The translations under genes were made by a program, and so were the position numbers. The notes under the pieces were generated by a model. That model was given only the letters and a program-made list of their open reading frames with translations. It ran no database searches and was not told the origin of the DNA. Shown one piece after another: positions 45,443 to 54,979 of a stretch of DNA of 64,000 nucleotides; position 1 is the stretch's first letter, and every line of letters starts with the position of its first letter. The DNA is from Bombella sp. ESL0385 (GTDB lineage: Bacteria > Pseudomonadota > Alphaproteobacteria > Acetobacterales > Acetobacteraceae): NCBI RefSeq assembly GCF_009725755.1, contig NZ_WNIJ01000001.1, positions 806,001 to 870,000 on the forward strand, read 5' to 3'.

Positions 45443-46071
45443 TGCTCGGCATTATTGTGGGATTAGCGCAAGAGGCTCGTTTGGCTGAACGCTATTTCCC
45501 TCATGCGAAAATCGCCCTTAGCCACGCGCATGAGGCAGGGGCGAAGCGGGCGGTTGCCTCCCTAAAAGAAGCCGGGGTGACGGAGCTGCTCTCCTTTGGC
45601 TGTGCAGGTGGGTTGGACCGTACCTTACAGCCGGGGACGATACAGCTTGCCGATTACGTTTTTGTTGAAGGGAAAAAATACCCGACCTCCCCAGCCTTAA
45701 ATACGCGTTTTGGGGCGGGGCAGGCGGTCATCGGCGGTGGGGTGTATCATAGCCCGATTATGCTCGATCGTGCGGCTGAAAAAGCCGCCTGCTTTACGCG
45801 CAGCCAGTGTTCTACAGTGGATATGGAGAGCGGGTTAGTGGCACAAGCGGGCCTGCCTTTTGCCGTGCTGCGTGTTGTGTGTGATGATGCGGGGCGAGAC
45901 CTTCCCCCTGCAGCGCGCGATGGGCTGCGTGAGGGGCGCATTGATATTGCTGCGTTAATGGGGTCCCTAATACGCCATCCGCTGCAAATTAGTGCGCTTA
46001 TCAGTTTAGGGCGCGATGCTGCTCATGCAGGGCGTGTTATGGAGCGGTTTTTACAAAAAATAACATCCTAG
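45442..46071 (+). CDS. hpnG: Adenosylhopane nucleosidase HpnG
   Basis: 209 residues of the nucleoside phosphorylase fold. LSFGCAGGLDRTLQPG and STVDMESGLVAQ (base/ribose-binding Glu) are seen. HpnG removes adenine from adenosylhopane to give ribosylhopane. Last gene of the operon. The preceding-step gene, hpnH, is not in this window, so it must be elsewhere if extended hopanoids are made. Confidence 0.88.
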   Translation: MLGIIVGLAQEARLAERYFPHAKIALSHAHEAGAKRAVASLKEAGVTELLSFGCAGGLDRTLQPGTIQLADYVFVEGKKYPTSPALNTRFGAGQAVIGGGVYHSPIMLDRAAEKAACFTRSQCSTVDMESGLVAQAGLPFAVLRVVCDDAGRDLPPAARDGLREGRIDIAALMGSLIRHPLQISALISLGRDAAHAGRVMERFLQKITS

Positions 46072-46093
46072 CCCCAGCGGCAGCGCGGGAGGC

Positions 46094-46121
46094 TTGTTTT
46101 CTCTCCCTCCCTCGCTTATAG
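46094..46121 (+). promoter_or_regulatory. Candidate promoter for rpsB-tsf
   Basis: TTGTTT (46094-46099) and TTATAG (46116-46121) with a 16-base spacer. Pattern match only. Confidence 0.4.
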
Positions 46122-46160
46122 GAGAGCTATCTTCCTTCGTAAGGGGAGGTGTATTTCGCA

Positions 46161-46211
46161 CGCATAGCCCGCAATCACCTGGTGTTCCCGTTAAGGGGGC
46201 GTTGCTATGCG
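46161..46211 (+). promoter_or_regulatory. Structured rpsB leader hairpin
   Basis: CGCATAGC (46161-46168) pairs perfectly with GCTATGCG (46204-46211), closing a 35-base loop, 31 bases before the rpsB start. rpsB leaders in other bacteria bind S2 for autoregulation, so this is a candidate site. Confidence 0.4.
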
Positions 46212-46242
46212 GAGGTTTAACCAGAGTTAGAGAGATTTTACG

Positions 46243-47031
46243 ATGGCAATGCCACAATTCACAATGCGTCAACTGCTTGAGGCTGGTGTTCATTTCGGTC
46301 ACCATACCCGCCGTTGGAACCCTGCTATGGCACCGTATCTTTTCGGTGTGCGTAATCAGGTTCATATCATCGACCTTCAGCAGACTGTACCGCTGTTAGA
46401 CCGCGCTTTGAAGCAAGTGCGTGACACGGTTGCTTCTGGTGGGCGTGTCCTGTTTGTGGGGACAAAGCGCGCTGCAGCGGATCTCGTGGCAGAGGCAGCA
46501 CAGCGTTGCGGCCAGTATTACGTGAATCACCGTTGGCTCGGTGGTATGTTGACGAACTGGAAGACCATCACCGGTTCCATTAAGCGTCTGCGCGGCATTG
46601 ATGAGATGCTCGCTGGCGATACAACGGGCCTGACGAAGAAGGAAATCCTCGACATCACCCGTGATCGTGAGAAGCTGGAACGCTCCCTCGGTGGGATTAA
46701 GGATATGGGTGGCCTGCCGGACCTTCTGTTTGTGATTGATACAAACAAAGAGAAGCTGGCTGTTGAGGAAGCCAATAAGCTGGGCATCCCCGTGATCGCT
46801 GTGCTGGATAGCAACTCCGACCCTAAGGGTGTGACCTTCCCCATCCCCGGTAACGATGATGCTATCCGCGCTATTGCAACTTATTGCGAGCTGATTTCCG
46901 GTGCTGTGCTGGATGGTATCTCTGCCGAGTTGGCAGCATCTGGCCAGGATATTGGGGCTTCTGCGGAGCTGCCAGTGGAGGAGACCGCCGCTGTAGAGAA
47001 GGCCGAGGCTGCCGCTCCGACAGCTGGCTAA
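46243..47031 (+). CDS. rpsB: 30S ribosomal protein S2
   Basis: 262 residues. Structural protein of the small ribosomal subunit. [17 protein letters not shown] is the S2 opening signature; [39 protein letters not shown] and [17 protein letters not shown] are all present. The C-terminal Ala/Glu-rich tail is typical of Alphaproteobacteria. Followed by tsf. Confidence 0.98.
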   Translation: MAMPQFTMRQLLEAGVHFGHHTRRWNPAMAPYLFGVRNQVHIIDLQQTVPLLDRALKQVRDTVASGGRVLFVGTKRAAADLVAEAAQRCGQYYVNHRWLGGMLTNWKTITGSIKRLRGIDEMLAGDTTGLTKKEILDITRDREKLERSLGGIKDMGGLPDLLFVIDTNKEKLAVEEANKLGIPVIAVLDSNSDPKGVTFPIPGNDDAIRAIATYCELISGAVLDGISAELAASGQDIGASAELPVEETAAVEKAEAAAPTAG

Positions 47032-47044
47032 GCTGTATAAAGTA

Positions 47045-47079
47045 AGCGTAGCGTCTAGCCCTATGCGGGATGCTACGCT
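47045..47079 (+). repeat. Hairpin 1 between rpsB and tsf
   Basis: AGCGTAGC/GCTACGCT, 8-bp perfect stem with a 19-base loop, 14 bases after rpsB. Confidence 0.5.
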
Positions 47080-47101
47080 GCCTATGTGCGTATAGAGAGC
47101 C

Positions 47102-47130
47102 GCACAGCCGTGGGGTCCCCGTGGCTGTGC
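47102..47130 (+). repeat. Hairpin 2 between rpsB and tsf
   Basis: GCACAGCCGTGGGG/CCCCGTGGCTGTGC can pair over nearly its whole length (12 Watson-Crick plus two G-U), with little loop. No T-tract follows; may attenuate tsf relative to rpsB or stop mRNA decay. Confidence 0.55.
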
Positions 47131-47155
47131 CGCTTGTTATTAGAGGTTAGAGACT

Positions 47156-48067
47156 ATGGCAGAGATTACAGCAGCAATGGTGCGCGAGCTGCGCGATGCA
47201 ACAAGTGCCGGCATGATGGATTGTAAAAAAGCCCTGACCGAAGCTAAGGGCGACATGCAAGCCGCGATTGACTGGTTGCGGAAGAAGGGCCTCTCCCAAG
47301 CCGCAAAGAAATCCGGCCGTGTGGCGGCTGAGGGTCTCGTTGCTGTAGCGGTTGAGGGCAAAAAGGCTGCTCTGGTTGAGGTGAACGCGGAGACGGACTT
47401 CGTTGCGCGTAATGATGCCTTCCAGCAGGCTGTGGAAGATATCGCCAAAGTTGCGCTGAAGGTCGGTGATGATTTAGAGGCTGTTAAGGCCGCTAAAATG
47501 CCGTCTGGTCGTACAGTGGCTGATGAGCTGACCCATCTTGTCGCAACAATCGGCGAGAATATGAGCCTCCGCCGCGTGAGCGTGCTGAGCGTTCCTTCTG
47601 GCGTTGTAGCGAGCTATGTCCACGGTGCGCTGCGTCCGGGTGTTGGCCGCATCGGTGTGTTGGCTGCGATTGAGGCTCCTTCCGAGAGTGAGGCTCTGCT
47701 CACATTGGGTCGTCAGATTGGTATGCATGTTGCAGCCACCAGCCCGACCGCTCTGGATATTGATAGTGTGGATGCTGCTGCTGTGGCGCATGAGCGTAAG
47801 GTGCTGGAGGAGCAAGCCCGTAACTCTGGCAAGCCAGAAGCTATCATTGAGAAGATGGTCGATGGGCGTATCCGTAAGTTCTATGAGGAAGTGGTTCTTC
47901 TGGAGCAAGTCTGGGTGCATGACGGTGAGAGCCGCGTGAAGGAAGTTGTCAAAAAGGCTGGGGCAAAGCTGGTCGGCTTTACGCGCTTTAAACTCGGTGA
48001 AGGCATCGAGAAGGCTGAGACAGACTTCGCGGCTGAGGTCGCTGCGGCTTCTGGCCAAAAGAAATAA
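47156..48067 (+). CDS. tsf: Elongation factor Ts
   Basis: 303 residues. Nucleotide exchange factor for EF-Tu. The N-terminal UBA-like domain [19 protein letters not shown] and the core [14 protein letters not shown] are family signatures. rpsB-tsf is the standard pair; a terminator follows. Confidence 0.98.
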   Translation: MAEITAAMVRELRDATSAGMMDCKKALTEAKGDMQAAIDWLRKKGLSQAAKKSGRVAAEGLVAVAVEGKKAALVEVNAETDFVARNDAFQQAVEDIAKVALKVGDDLEAVKAAKMPSGRTVADELTHLVATIGENMSLRRVSVLSVPSGVVASYVHGALRPGVGRIGVLAAIEAPSESEALLTLGRQIGMHVAATSPTALDIDSVDAAAVAHERKVLEEQARNSGKPEAIIEKMVDGRIRKFYEEVVLLEQVWVHDGESRVKEVVKKAGAKLVGFTRFKLGEGIEKAETDFAAEVAAASGQKK

Positions 48068-48091
48068 GCCTTATTAGGGGTTTATGATGAG

Positions 48092-48125
48092 AAAAGGCCT
48101 CCGTTACTATAGCGGGGGCTTTTTT
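48092..48125 (+). terminator. Intrinsic terminator of tsf
   Basis: GCCTCCG/CGGGGGC stem (one G-U), 9-base loop, followed by TTTTTT, 30 bases after the tsf stop. Confidence 0.88.
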
Positions 48126-48154
48126 CATGTTACGGCCCTAAAAGGGAGGGACGT

Positions 48155-48925
48155 ATGGAGTGGGAAGAGCCAGCGATTATTTTGCGGTTGTCCCTCCATG
48201 GTGAGAGCAGCTTACGTGCTACGATATTGACGCAAAAGCGTGGTATGTATCATGCGTTGGTGCATGGGGGACGCTCTCGCCGGCAAACGGGGTTGTGGCA
48301 AGAGGGCAGCCTTATCATGGCCCGCTGGAAAGCCCGCCTGCCAGAGCAGCTAGGCTATTTGACGGCAGAGCTTGTTAGGCCCAGCGCGTCTTTTCTGTTG
48401 GATTATCCCCTCGCTCTAACCTTGTTGAGCAGTGCGTGTAGCCTTTGTAGTGAGGCCCTTGCAGAACGTGAGCCGCATGAGATTCTCTTTTCCTCTCTGA
48501 CGCATTTTTTAGGGGCTTTAAGTGTCTCCCCAGCTAAACCGCCTGTTGCGCTCTATTTACGGTGGGAGCTGCTTTTGCTGCAAGAGCTTGGTTATGGCTT
48601 AACGCTGGATCGCTGCGCTGTTACGGGGGCGAGTGAGGGGCTTGCTTATGTCTCCCCCCGTACGGGGCGCGCTGTGAGTGAGGAGGGGGCAGGGGAGTGG
48701 AAGGATCGACTTCTCCCTCTGCCGTCCTTTTTATATGACGAGGAGGCCGAAGGCCGCGCAGCAGATTGGCTAGAAGGAGCCCAGCTGAGCGGTTATTTTC
48801 TGCAACGGGCTGTTTTTGCGACGCATCACCGTCCACTCCCTGCCGCGCGGGAGAGATTAATGGCCGCTTTACAGCGGGCTGTTGTCGCTAGCAGCACTGG
48901 ACATGAGGGCAAAGAGCGTGTCTAA
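48155..48925 (+). CDS. recO: DNA repair protein RecO
   Basis: 256 residues. RecF-pathway mediator that helps load RecA on SSB-coated DNA. N-terminal OB fold (EEPAIILRLSLHGESSL; GMYHALVHGGRS) then an all-helical domain (LRWELLLLQELGYGLTLDRC) are typical. No zinc-ligand Cys quartet is visible, as in most proteobacterial RecO. parC follows after 43 bases. Confidence 0.92.
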   Translation: MEWEEPAIILRLSLHGESSLRATILTQKRGMYHALVHGGRSRRQTGLWQEGSLIMARWKARLPEQLGYLTAELVRPSASFLLDYPLALTLLSSACSLCSEALAEREPHEILFSSLTHFLGALSVSPAKPPVALYLRWELLLLQELGYGLTLDRCAVTGASEGLAYVSPRTGRAVSEEGAGEWKDRLLPLPSFLYDEEAEGRAADWLEGAQLSGYFLQRAVFATHHRPLPAARERLMAALQRAVVASSTGHEGKERV

Positions 48926-48968
48926 CCTGTTGCGCATATGCGTCTGAATAAAGAGAGCAGGAGAGCTT

Positions 48969-51179
48969 ATGACGGGGGACCACGCCGGGCATATTGAAGA
49001 TACACGGCTGGCAGAAGCGTTGAGCGAGCGTTATCTGGCCTATGCGATGTCCACTATCACATCGCGTTCCCTGCCGGATGTGCGCGATGGTCTTAAGCCC
49101 GTGCATCGGCGTTTGCTCTATGCGATGCAGCAGCTCAAGCTAGACCCAAGCTCTGGCTTTAAGAAATGCGCCCGCGTGGTGGGGGATGTGATTGGTAAGT
49201 TCCACCCCCATGGTGATGCTTCCGTTTATGATGCGTTAGTCCGCCTAGCGCAGGATTTTGCTGTGCGTTATCCCTTGGTGGAAGGGCAAGGCAATTTCGG
49301 CTCGATTGATGGCGATGGTGCAGCAGCCATGCGTTATACAGAAAGCCGAATGACAGAAACCGCGCGCATCATGCTGGAAGGCATTGGCGATAATGCGGTC
49401 GATTTCCGCCCGACTTATGATAATGAGGACCAAGAGCCTGTTGTCTTGCCGGGGTTGTTCCCCAATTTGTTGGCTAATGGGGCGGCGGGGATTGCTGTGG
49501 GGATGGCCACAAGCATCCCCCCTCATAACGCGGCGGAACTTTACCAAGCCGCACGTTTATTGATTGAAAAACCAGATTGTACCATCGCGGAGCTTTTAGA
49601 GCTTGTCCAAGGGCCGGACTTTCCCACGGGAGGGCTATTGGTGGAGGACCGGGAGACGCTCATCCAAGTGTATGAGACAGGCCGGGGGAGTTTCCGCATC
49701 CGGGCGCGTTGGGCTGTAGAGAAAGGCCGCGCTGGGGCATGGAGCATCATCGTCTCGGAAATCCCTTATCAAGTGCAAAAGGGTAAGTTGATCGAAGATA
49801 TCGCCAAGAAGATGGAGGAGCGTAAGCTGCCCCTTCTGGCAGATGTGCGGGATGAAAGCACAACGGATATAAGATTAGTCTTGGAGCCTAAAACCCGTAA
49901 TTGTGCCCCAGAAGTGCTGATGGAGACGCTCTTTAAACATACGATGTTGGAGAGCCGTTTTAGCTTGAATATGAATGTGCTGAGCCAAGGGAAGATCCCC
50001 GGGGTCTTGTCGCTAAAAGCGGTATTGCAGGCATGGTTAGAGCATGTTCATGAGGTTTTAATCCGCCGGACGCAGCACCGTTTGGATGCGGTATTGAAGC
50101 GGCTGGAGATTTTAGAAGGGTTCTTAAAGGTCTATCTAAATCTAGATGAGGTCATCCGCCTCATTCGGGAGGAAGATGAGCCAAAACCCGCTTTGATGAA
50201 GGCGTTCTCCCTCAGTGAATTGCAAGCCGATTATGTGTTGAATATGCGTTTGCGGTCTCTGCGGCGTTTGGAAGAAATGGAGATACGTAAAGAGTGGGAT
50301 GGCCTTGGGAAAGAACAAGCCACGCTGGAAGCCCTTTTAGGCTCTGAAAAACGCCGTTGGAGCCGGATCGGTAAAGACCTCCAAAAAATGCAGGCTCTTT
50401 TTGAAGGGGGAGCTTATGGGGCTCGCCGCACCATTATAGGGGAAGCCCCTGCAACTATTGATACGTCCGCCGCCCTTGCGGTGGAGCGGGAGCCTGTGAC
50501 GGTTCTACTCTCGCAAGAAGGGTGGATCCGTGCGGTAAAGGGGCATGGGCATGATGTAGCGAATCATCGTTTTAAGGAAGGCGATGGGCTGGCTTATGCT
50601 GTGGAATGTCAGAGTACGGACCGCCTGTGCATGATGGCAGCAGGAGGCCGCGCTTTTACGTTAAAAGTGGCAGACCTGCCGCGTGGTCGTGGTTTTGGCC
50701 AGCCGGTGCGTACTTTGGCAGACCTTGCCCAAGAGGACCAACCGGTGGCTCTCTTTGCATTAGGTGATGATGAGAGCCGCTATATGCTGACAAGCAGTGA
50801 TGGGCGCGGGATGCAGGTTTCAGCCGGGAATCTCGCAGCTGAGAAGCGGACAGGGCGGCAGGTCTTTAATCTGCGCGATGGGGCTGTGGTGCAGTATGTC
50901 CTCCCAGCGGAGGGAACGCATGTTTTGTGCCTGACAACCAATAAGCGCGCGCTGATTTTCCCGTTGGAGCAAGTGGCCGAAGTGGCAAAAGGCGGGGGAG
51001 TGAGTTTGCAAAAACTGGCTGCCGGGGCAAGTTTAAAGCAGGTCCGGCTCTTTTGCCTTGATGAAGGGCTGATATGGCAAGATGGCCAACGGGCACGCTC
51101 GCCAGAGGATTTAGCGCCGCTTGTGGGGCGTCGTGGGAGTGCTGGCCGGGTCGCACCGCAATGGATGTTACGGCGTTAA
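48969..51179 (+). CDS. parC: DNA topoisomerase IV subunit A
   Basis: 736 residues. Cleavage/religation subunit that decatenates chromosomes. [20 protein letters not shown] opens the family core; the active-site Tyr is in [10 protein letters not shown]. The quinolone-region stretch reads [17 protein letters not shown], with Ala at the position equivalent to E. coli ParC Ser80 and Asp at that of Glu84. The C-terminal beta-pinwheel region (about residues 500-730) is shorter than in GyrA and lacks a GyrA box, supporting ParC. SD AGGAGAG precedes ATG. Confidence 0.94.
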   Translation: MTGDHAGHIEDTRLAEALSERYLAYAMSTITSRSLPDVRDGLKPVHRRLLYAMQQLKLDPSSGFKKCARVVGDVIGKFHPHGDASVYDALVRLAQDFAVRYPLVEGQGNFGSIDGDGAAAMRYTESRMTETARIMLEGIGDNAVDFRPTYDNEDQEPVVLPGLFPNLLANGAAGIAVGMATSIPPHNAAELYQAARLLIEKPDCTIAELLELVQGPDFPTGGLLVEDRETLIQVYETGRGSFRIRARWAVEKGRAGAWSIIVSEIPYQVQKGKLIEDIAKKMEERKLPLLADVRDESTTDIRLVLEPKTRNCAPEVLMETLFKHTMLESRFSLNMNVLSQGKIPGVLSLKAVLQAWLEHVHEVLIRRTQHRLDAVLKRLEILEGFLKVYLNLDEVIRLIREEDEPKPALMKAFSLSELQADYVLNMRLRSLRRLEEMEIRKEWDGLGKEQATLEALLGSEKRRWSRIGKDLQKMQALFEGGAYGARRTIIGEAPATIDTSAALAVEREPVTVLLSQEGWIRAVKGHGHDVANHRFKEGDGLAYAVECQSTDRLCMMAAGGRAFTLKVADLPRGRGFGQPVRTLADLAQEDQPVALFALGDDESRYMLTSSDGRGMQVSAGNLAAEKRTGRQVFNLRDGAVVQYVLPAEGTHVLCLTTNKRALIFPLEQVAEVAKGGGVSLQKLAAGASLKQVRLFCLDEGLIWQDGQRARSPEDLAPLVGRRGSAGRVAPQWMLRR

Positions 51180-51198
51180 GAGAGGGGTGCGGCCCTAT

Positions 51199-52620
51199 AT
51201 GGCATCGTTCTTTTCAGCCTCTTTTTGGTTTGGTGCGCTGCATATTGCGTTCTCGCTCGGTATTACAGCGCATGTGTTGCTAACAAAACGGGACACGGCC
51301 GCTGCGACAGGGTGGATCGGCATTTGCTGGTTTATGCCCTATATGGGGCCTATCCTATATTTATGCCTCGGTATTAATCGGGTGCGGCGGCGCGCGCAAA
51401 AATTGCGGGAATATACTAGCCCGGAGGAAACCGCCTTCCTCGCTAAATGGACGCATGATGCTCAAGATAGTTTCATGAATCCGTTGATTAAGATGTTGGA
51501 TGGCTTGACGGGCTTACCCTTATTGAAGGGGAATCAGGTTGAGTGCCTTCATAATGGTGACCAAGCCTACCCGCATATGTTGGAGAGTATTCATCAGGCG
51601 GAGCGGTCCATCCTCTTATGCTCTTACATTTTTCGGTATGATAAAATTGGTCGCCAATTTGTAGATGCCCTTGCCACAGCGCAGCAGCGCGGTGTTGAGG
51701 TGCGTGTGTTGGTGGATGGGATTGGCAGTGGCTATCTCTATAGCCCCATTATCAAGCAGTTGCGACAACGTCATATACGCTGTGCGCGTTTTATGCATTC
51801 GCTATGGCCGTGGCGGATGCCTTTTGTCAATTTGCGGGATCATCGTAAGATTTTGGTGGTGGATGGCCGTGTTGGCTATATGGGCGGGTTAAATATTGGG
51901 GATGAAAATTGCCTCAATAACGCTACCCACCGCCGTATGCCGGTGGCAGATACACATTTCCGCCTAGAAGGCCCCGTTGTACAGCAGTTATCAGAAGTCT
52001 TTATTAAAGATTGGGCGTTTACAACGCGGGAGGAGCTGGACGGCGAGCGTTACTTCCCAGACCCCGTTGCAGCAGGGGATATTCCTGCACGGGTTGTGAC
52101 ATCTGGGCCGGATATGGAGGTGGAGCTTATAGAATATACCATCCTCCAAGCCATTATTTTGGCACGGCATCATGTTTGTTTCATGACGCCTTATTTCATC
52201 CCCGATGATCGTTTTGCAACAGCGTTAGAATTAGCCGCATTGCGTGGTGTGGTGATTGATATTGTTGTGCCGCATAGAAGTAATCATCCCATCACCGATT
52301 ATGCGCGTGATGCATGTTTGCGGCAGTTGGTACAGGCTGGTTGTCGTGTTTGGTTAGGTGCGCCGCCCTTTAATCATTCCAAATTAATGACAGTCGATAC
52401 GATGTGGAGCTTTGTCGGTAGCGCGAATTTGGATAGGCGGTCATTGCGGCTCAATTTTGAGAGCAACATAACATTGCATGATGAGGCAACCGCCGCTCAT
52501 TTGGAGGGCTTCATCCTAGCCCATTGTAACGACAGGCTTACCTTGTCGGATATTGAGGTATGGCCGTTGGTGACAAGGTTGCGTAATGGGGTATGTCGGC
52601 TCTTTCTCCCTTACCTTTAA
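51199..52620 (+). CDS. cls: Cardiolipin synthase
   Basis: 473 residues. Phospholipase D superfamily enzyme making cardiolipin from phosphatidylglycerol at the membrane. Two N-terminal helices (FWFGALHIAFSLGITAHVLL; ATGWIGICWFMPYMGPILYL), then HKD motifs in NLRDHRKILVVDG and FNHSKLMTVD. ATG 51199, with GAGGGG upstream, is preferred; a longer frame would start inside parC. The 3' end overlaps the convergent EEP gene by 83 bases. Confidence 0.94.
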   Translation: MASFFSASFWFGALHIAFSLGITAHVLLTKRDTAAATGWIGICWFMPYMGPILYLCLGINRVRRRAQKLREYTSPEETAFLAKWTHDAQDSFMNPLIKMLDGLTGLPLLKGNQVECLHNGDQAYPHMLESIHQAERSILLCSYIFRYDKIGRQFVDALATAQQRGVEVRVLVDGIGSGYLYSPIIKQLRQRHIRCARFMHSLWPWRMPFVNLRDHRKILVVDGRVGYMGGLNIGDENCLNNATHRRMPVADTHFRLEGPVVQQLSEVFIKDWAFTTREELDGERYFPDPVAAGDIPARVVTSGPDMEVELIEYTILQAIILARHHVCFMTPYFIPDDRFATALELAALRGVVIDIVVPHRSNHPITDYARDACLRQLVQAGCRVWLGAPPFNHSKLMTVDTMWSFVGSANLDRRSLRLNFESNITLHDEATAAHLEGFILAHCNDRLTLSDIEVWPLVTRLRNGVCRLFLPYL

Positions 52621-53317
52621 GGGGGAGAAAGGTTTCCACTTCATCATGAGGGTAAAGGGTGACGGCAATAGGCCGGTGGTCCGAGCCAAAACGGGGATAA
52701 GCGCGATGGCTTAGGGCTGAGAAGCCACGTGTTAGGCAGCGATCCAGCCGGAGGGGGACTTTATCAAGCATCCGATGTGTTTGTTCACGCGGGCCGACAT
52801 CTTTAAAGCCACGGAGCATAGCAGGCCCAACTTGGTTAAAATCCCCCATAATGATGGCGCGCTCTGAGAGTTCTTGCCGGATAAGGCGTAGCTGGCGGCG
52901 GTTGAGGATAGGACCGTGGGAGAGATGCACATTGGCGATTGTAAAGGGGCCGAAGCCAATATCAAACTCCAATAATTGCGCCGAGCGATGAGCGACTAGC
53001 CCCGGTTGGAGCATGTGCAGCCGGGGCGGGGTTTGGAAGGGGAAGCGACTCCAACAAGCTGTCCCATGCACACGCCCCTCGGAAGCGAGGCGGCTATAAT
53101 GACCACCAACGAGGTCCGGTAGGCGGTTTGTAAAAGGGCGACATTCTTGCATCAGTAAAATATCAGCCTTGGTTGTACGCAGTAGCAGGCGAATATCCTC
53201 TAATGTGGCACCATCTTCATGGAAGAGATTCCAACTAACGAGCCGAAGATAGGAGGTAGAGGGTATTGTCGAATCCTGCATGAACATGGCCTGAGATTTA
53301 GCAATAGAAAGATTCAT
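52538..53317 (-). CDS. Endonuclease/exonuclease/phosphatase (EEP) family protein
   Basis: About 259 residues. Metal-dependent phosphoesterase fold: LVSWNLFHEDG (metal Asn), LLMQECRP (Glu), IANVHLSHG, IIMGDFNQVG (Asp/Asn) and RFGSDHRPIAV (catalytic His) are all present, so it should be active; the substrate may be nucleic acid, sphingolipid or inositol phosphate. In-frame ATGs at 53317, 53287 and 53281 compete; none has a strong SD. Its last 27 codons overlap the 3' end of cls. Confidence 0.85.
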   Translation of the reverse strand: MNLSIAKSQAMFMQDSTIPSTSYLRLVSWNLFHEDGATLEDIRLLLRTTKADILLMQECRPFTNRLPDLVGGHYSRLASEGRVHGTACWSRFPFQTPPRLHMLQPGLVAHRSAQLLEFDIGFGPFTIANVHLSHGPILNRRQLRLIRQELSERAIIMGDFNQVGPAMLRGFKDVGPREQTHRMLDKVPLRLDRCLTRGFSALSHRAYPRFGSDHRPIAVTLYPHDEVETFLPLKGKGERADIPHYATLSPTAIPQYPTR

Positions 53318-53424
53318 TCTATACCGTTTTTAAGAGGAAAAACACCATGAAGCCGAGTTGGGTAGTTTAGGGTTAGGCGGCGCGCTATAAAGAGCGAAAC
53401 GGATCCAGCAAGGGGGGCTATGGG

Positions 53425-54654
53425 GTGGATATGGAAAAGACACCATCATCTGAATCATCAGAGCGCATCATTGGGGCTGGTTGGCAGAAATTAGCGACCT
53501 TTTTAACCCATGCGGGGCGGCAAAAGCCGGAGCGCGATGGTAGTTTTGTGAATCCACCTATCGAGCGTGGCTCTACTGTAGTGTTCCCCACTGTGGCGGA
53601 TATGGAGGCCCAAGGGGCACGGGCTTATGAGCATGAGCTTGTTTATGGGGCGATGGGTAACCCCGTTCAGCATGAGTTAGAGCGCGTTATTGCTGCGCTA
53701 GAGGGCGGGCAGCATACGCAGGTTGTTAATTCTGGCCTAGCTGCTTGTACAGTAGCCTTGCTCGCTTTTTTAAAGGGCGGGGATCATCTCTTATTACCCG
53801 ATTCGGTTTATGGGCCGACACGGCGTTTTGCGGTTAATTTTTTGGCCCGCTTTGGGGTGGAAATCAGCTTTTATCCTCCGCGTGCGAACGAGGCTGAATT
53901 GCGGGCTTATATGAAGCCTCATACAGCGGTTATCTTTGCAGAAAGCCCCGGTAGCCATACATTTGAGGTCCAAGATATTCCCCTGTTAGCGCGGATAGCA
54001 CATGGGGTGGGGGCACGCTTATTGCTGGATAATACATGGGGGATTGGGGCGTTTCAGCCTTTTACCCATGGGGTGGATGTGTCCATTCAAGCTTTGACGA
54101 AATACCCCGCAGGCCATGCCGATGTGATTTTAGGGGCGATTACGGTTCAAAAACCAGAGGATTGGCGGGCCTTGCGCCGTGCAGCGATTGAGCTTGGGGC
54201 CTGTGGCGCACCAGATGAGTGCTGGTTGACATTACGCGGTTTAAAAACGATGGCCGTGCGTTTGGCACAGCAAGCCCGCTCTGCTTATGCGTTAGCGCAA
54301 TGGTTGGAGAGCCGACCAGAGGTTGCTTGTGTGCGTCATCCTGCTCTGCCTTCTTGTCCCGGTCATGCGCTTTGGAAGAGGGATTTCCAAGATGCAAGTG
54401 GGCTATTTGGTGTGGAATTAGCAGCGGGCATCACGCAAGAGGCGATGATGGCTATGTTAGAGAGCTTGGAGCTATTTGGTATAGGCGTAAGCTGGGGCGG
54501 GTATGAAAGCCTTGTACTGCCTACATCTGGTGGTTTGAAGCGGACGCATCATGAAGGTTTGCCCAGCGGGGCGGCGTTTCGTGTCCAAGTGGGACTAGAG
54601 GATGTAGATGACCTGAAAGCAGATTTCTTTAAGGCCTTGACGTTACTTACATAG
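53425..54654 (+). CDS. metC: Cystathionine beta-lyase (Cys/Met metabolism PLP enzyme)
   Basis: 409 residues. Cleaves cystathionine to homocysteine, pyruvate and ammonia in methionine synthesis. NPPIERGSTVVFPTVADME, YGAMGNPVQHELE, PDSVYGPTR, LLLDNTWGIG, and QALTKYPAGHADV with the Schiff-base Lys match MetC rather than gamma-synthase. Start GTG 53425 (GGGGGG seven bases upstream) or ATG 53431. Confidence 0.93.
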   Translation: MDMEKTPSSESSERIIGAGWQKLATFLTHAGRQKPERDGSFVNPPIERGSTVVFPTVADMEAQGARAYEHELVYGAMGNPVQHELERVIAALEGGQHTQVVNSGLAACTVALLAFLKGGDHLLLPDSVYGPTRRFAVNFLARFGVEISFYPPRANEAELRAYMKPHTAVIFAESPGSHTFEVQDIPLLARIAHGVGARLLLDNTWGIGAFQPFTHGVDVSIQALTKYPAGHADVILGAITVQKPEDWRALRRAAIELGACGAPDECWLTLRGLKTMAVRLAQQARSAYALAQWLESRPEVACVRHPALPSCPGHALWKRDFQDASGLFGVELAAGITQEAMMAMLESLELFGIGVSWGGYESLVLPTSGGLKRTHHEGLPSGAAFRVQVGLEDVDDLKADFFKALTLLT

Positions 54655-54768
54655 TTAATTTACTACGCGTTAATGTATTAAGGACCTCTATTGTTCTATA
54701 TCAATGCGTGAGGCGTGGGAATCGTCTTTCCTAGAGGGAAGATGACCTTGGTTTTAAAGGAGCGTATT

Positions 54769-54933
54769 ATGACCAATGCGTTGTTCCTTGTGCTTAACCT
54801 AGAGACAGAGGCGTTAGAGGCCCTGAAGGACTATACTGCCTCACATAATGAGACAATGGAGCAGGTGATGTTCCAAGCTCTTGAGGAATGGGCGTTAAAT
54901 CGCTTTATTCGTTGGCCAGAACATACTGAGTAG
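54769..54933 (+). CDS. Small ribbon-helix-helix-like protein
   Basis: 54 residues, too short to identify by family. The pattern strand (ALFLVLNLE)-helix (TEALEALKDYTASHN)-helix (TMEQVMFQALEEWALNR) is what a ribbon-helix-helix DNA-binding protein (CopG/Arc type, including antitoxins) looks like. AAAGGAG six bases before ATG 54769 makes the start convincing; the frame is open to 54715. No toxin-like gene lies next to it, so a lone regulator is as likely as an antitoxin. Confidence 0.6.
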   Translation: MTNALFLVLNLETEALEALKDYTASHNETMEQVMFQALEEWALNRFIRWPEHTE

Positions 54934-54979
54934 AACGTGCTTTTCTATCACATCAGGTAAGGGCGCGTGTCTTCGGGGC

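Noticed and set aside
53318-53424. Possible SAM riboswitch ahead of metC
   Set aside because: The gap is only 107 bases and shows no paired structure matching known SAM riboswitch classes.
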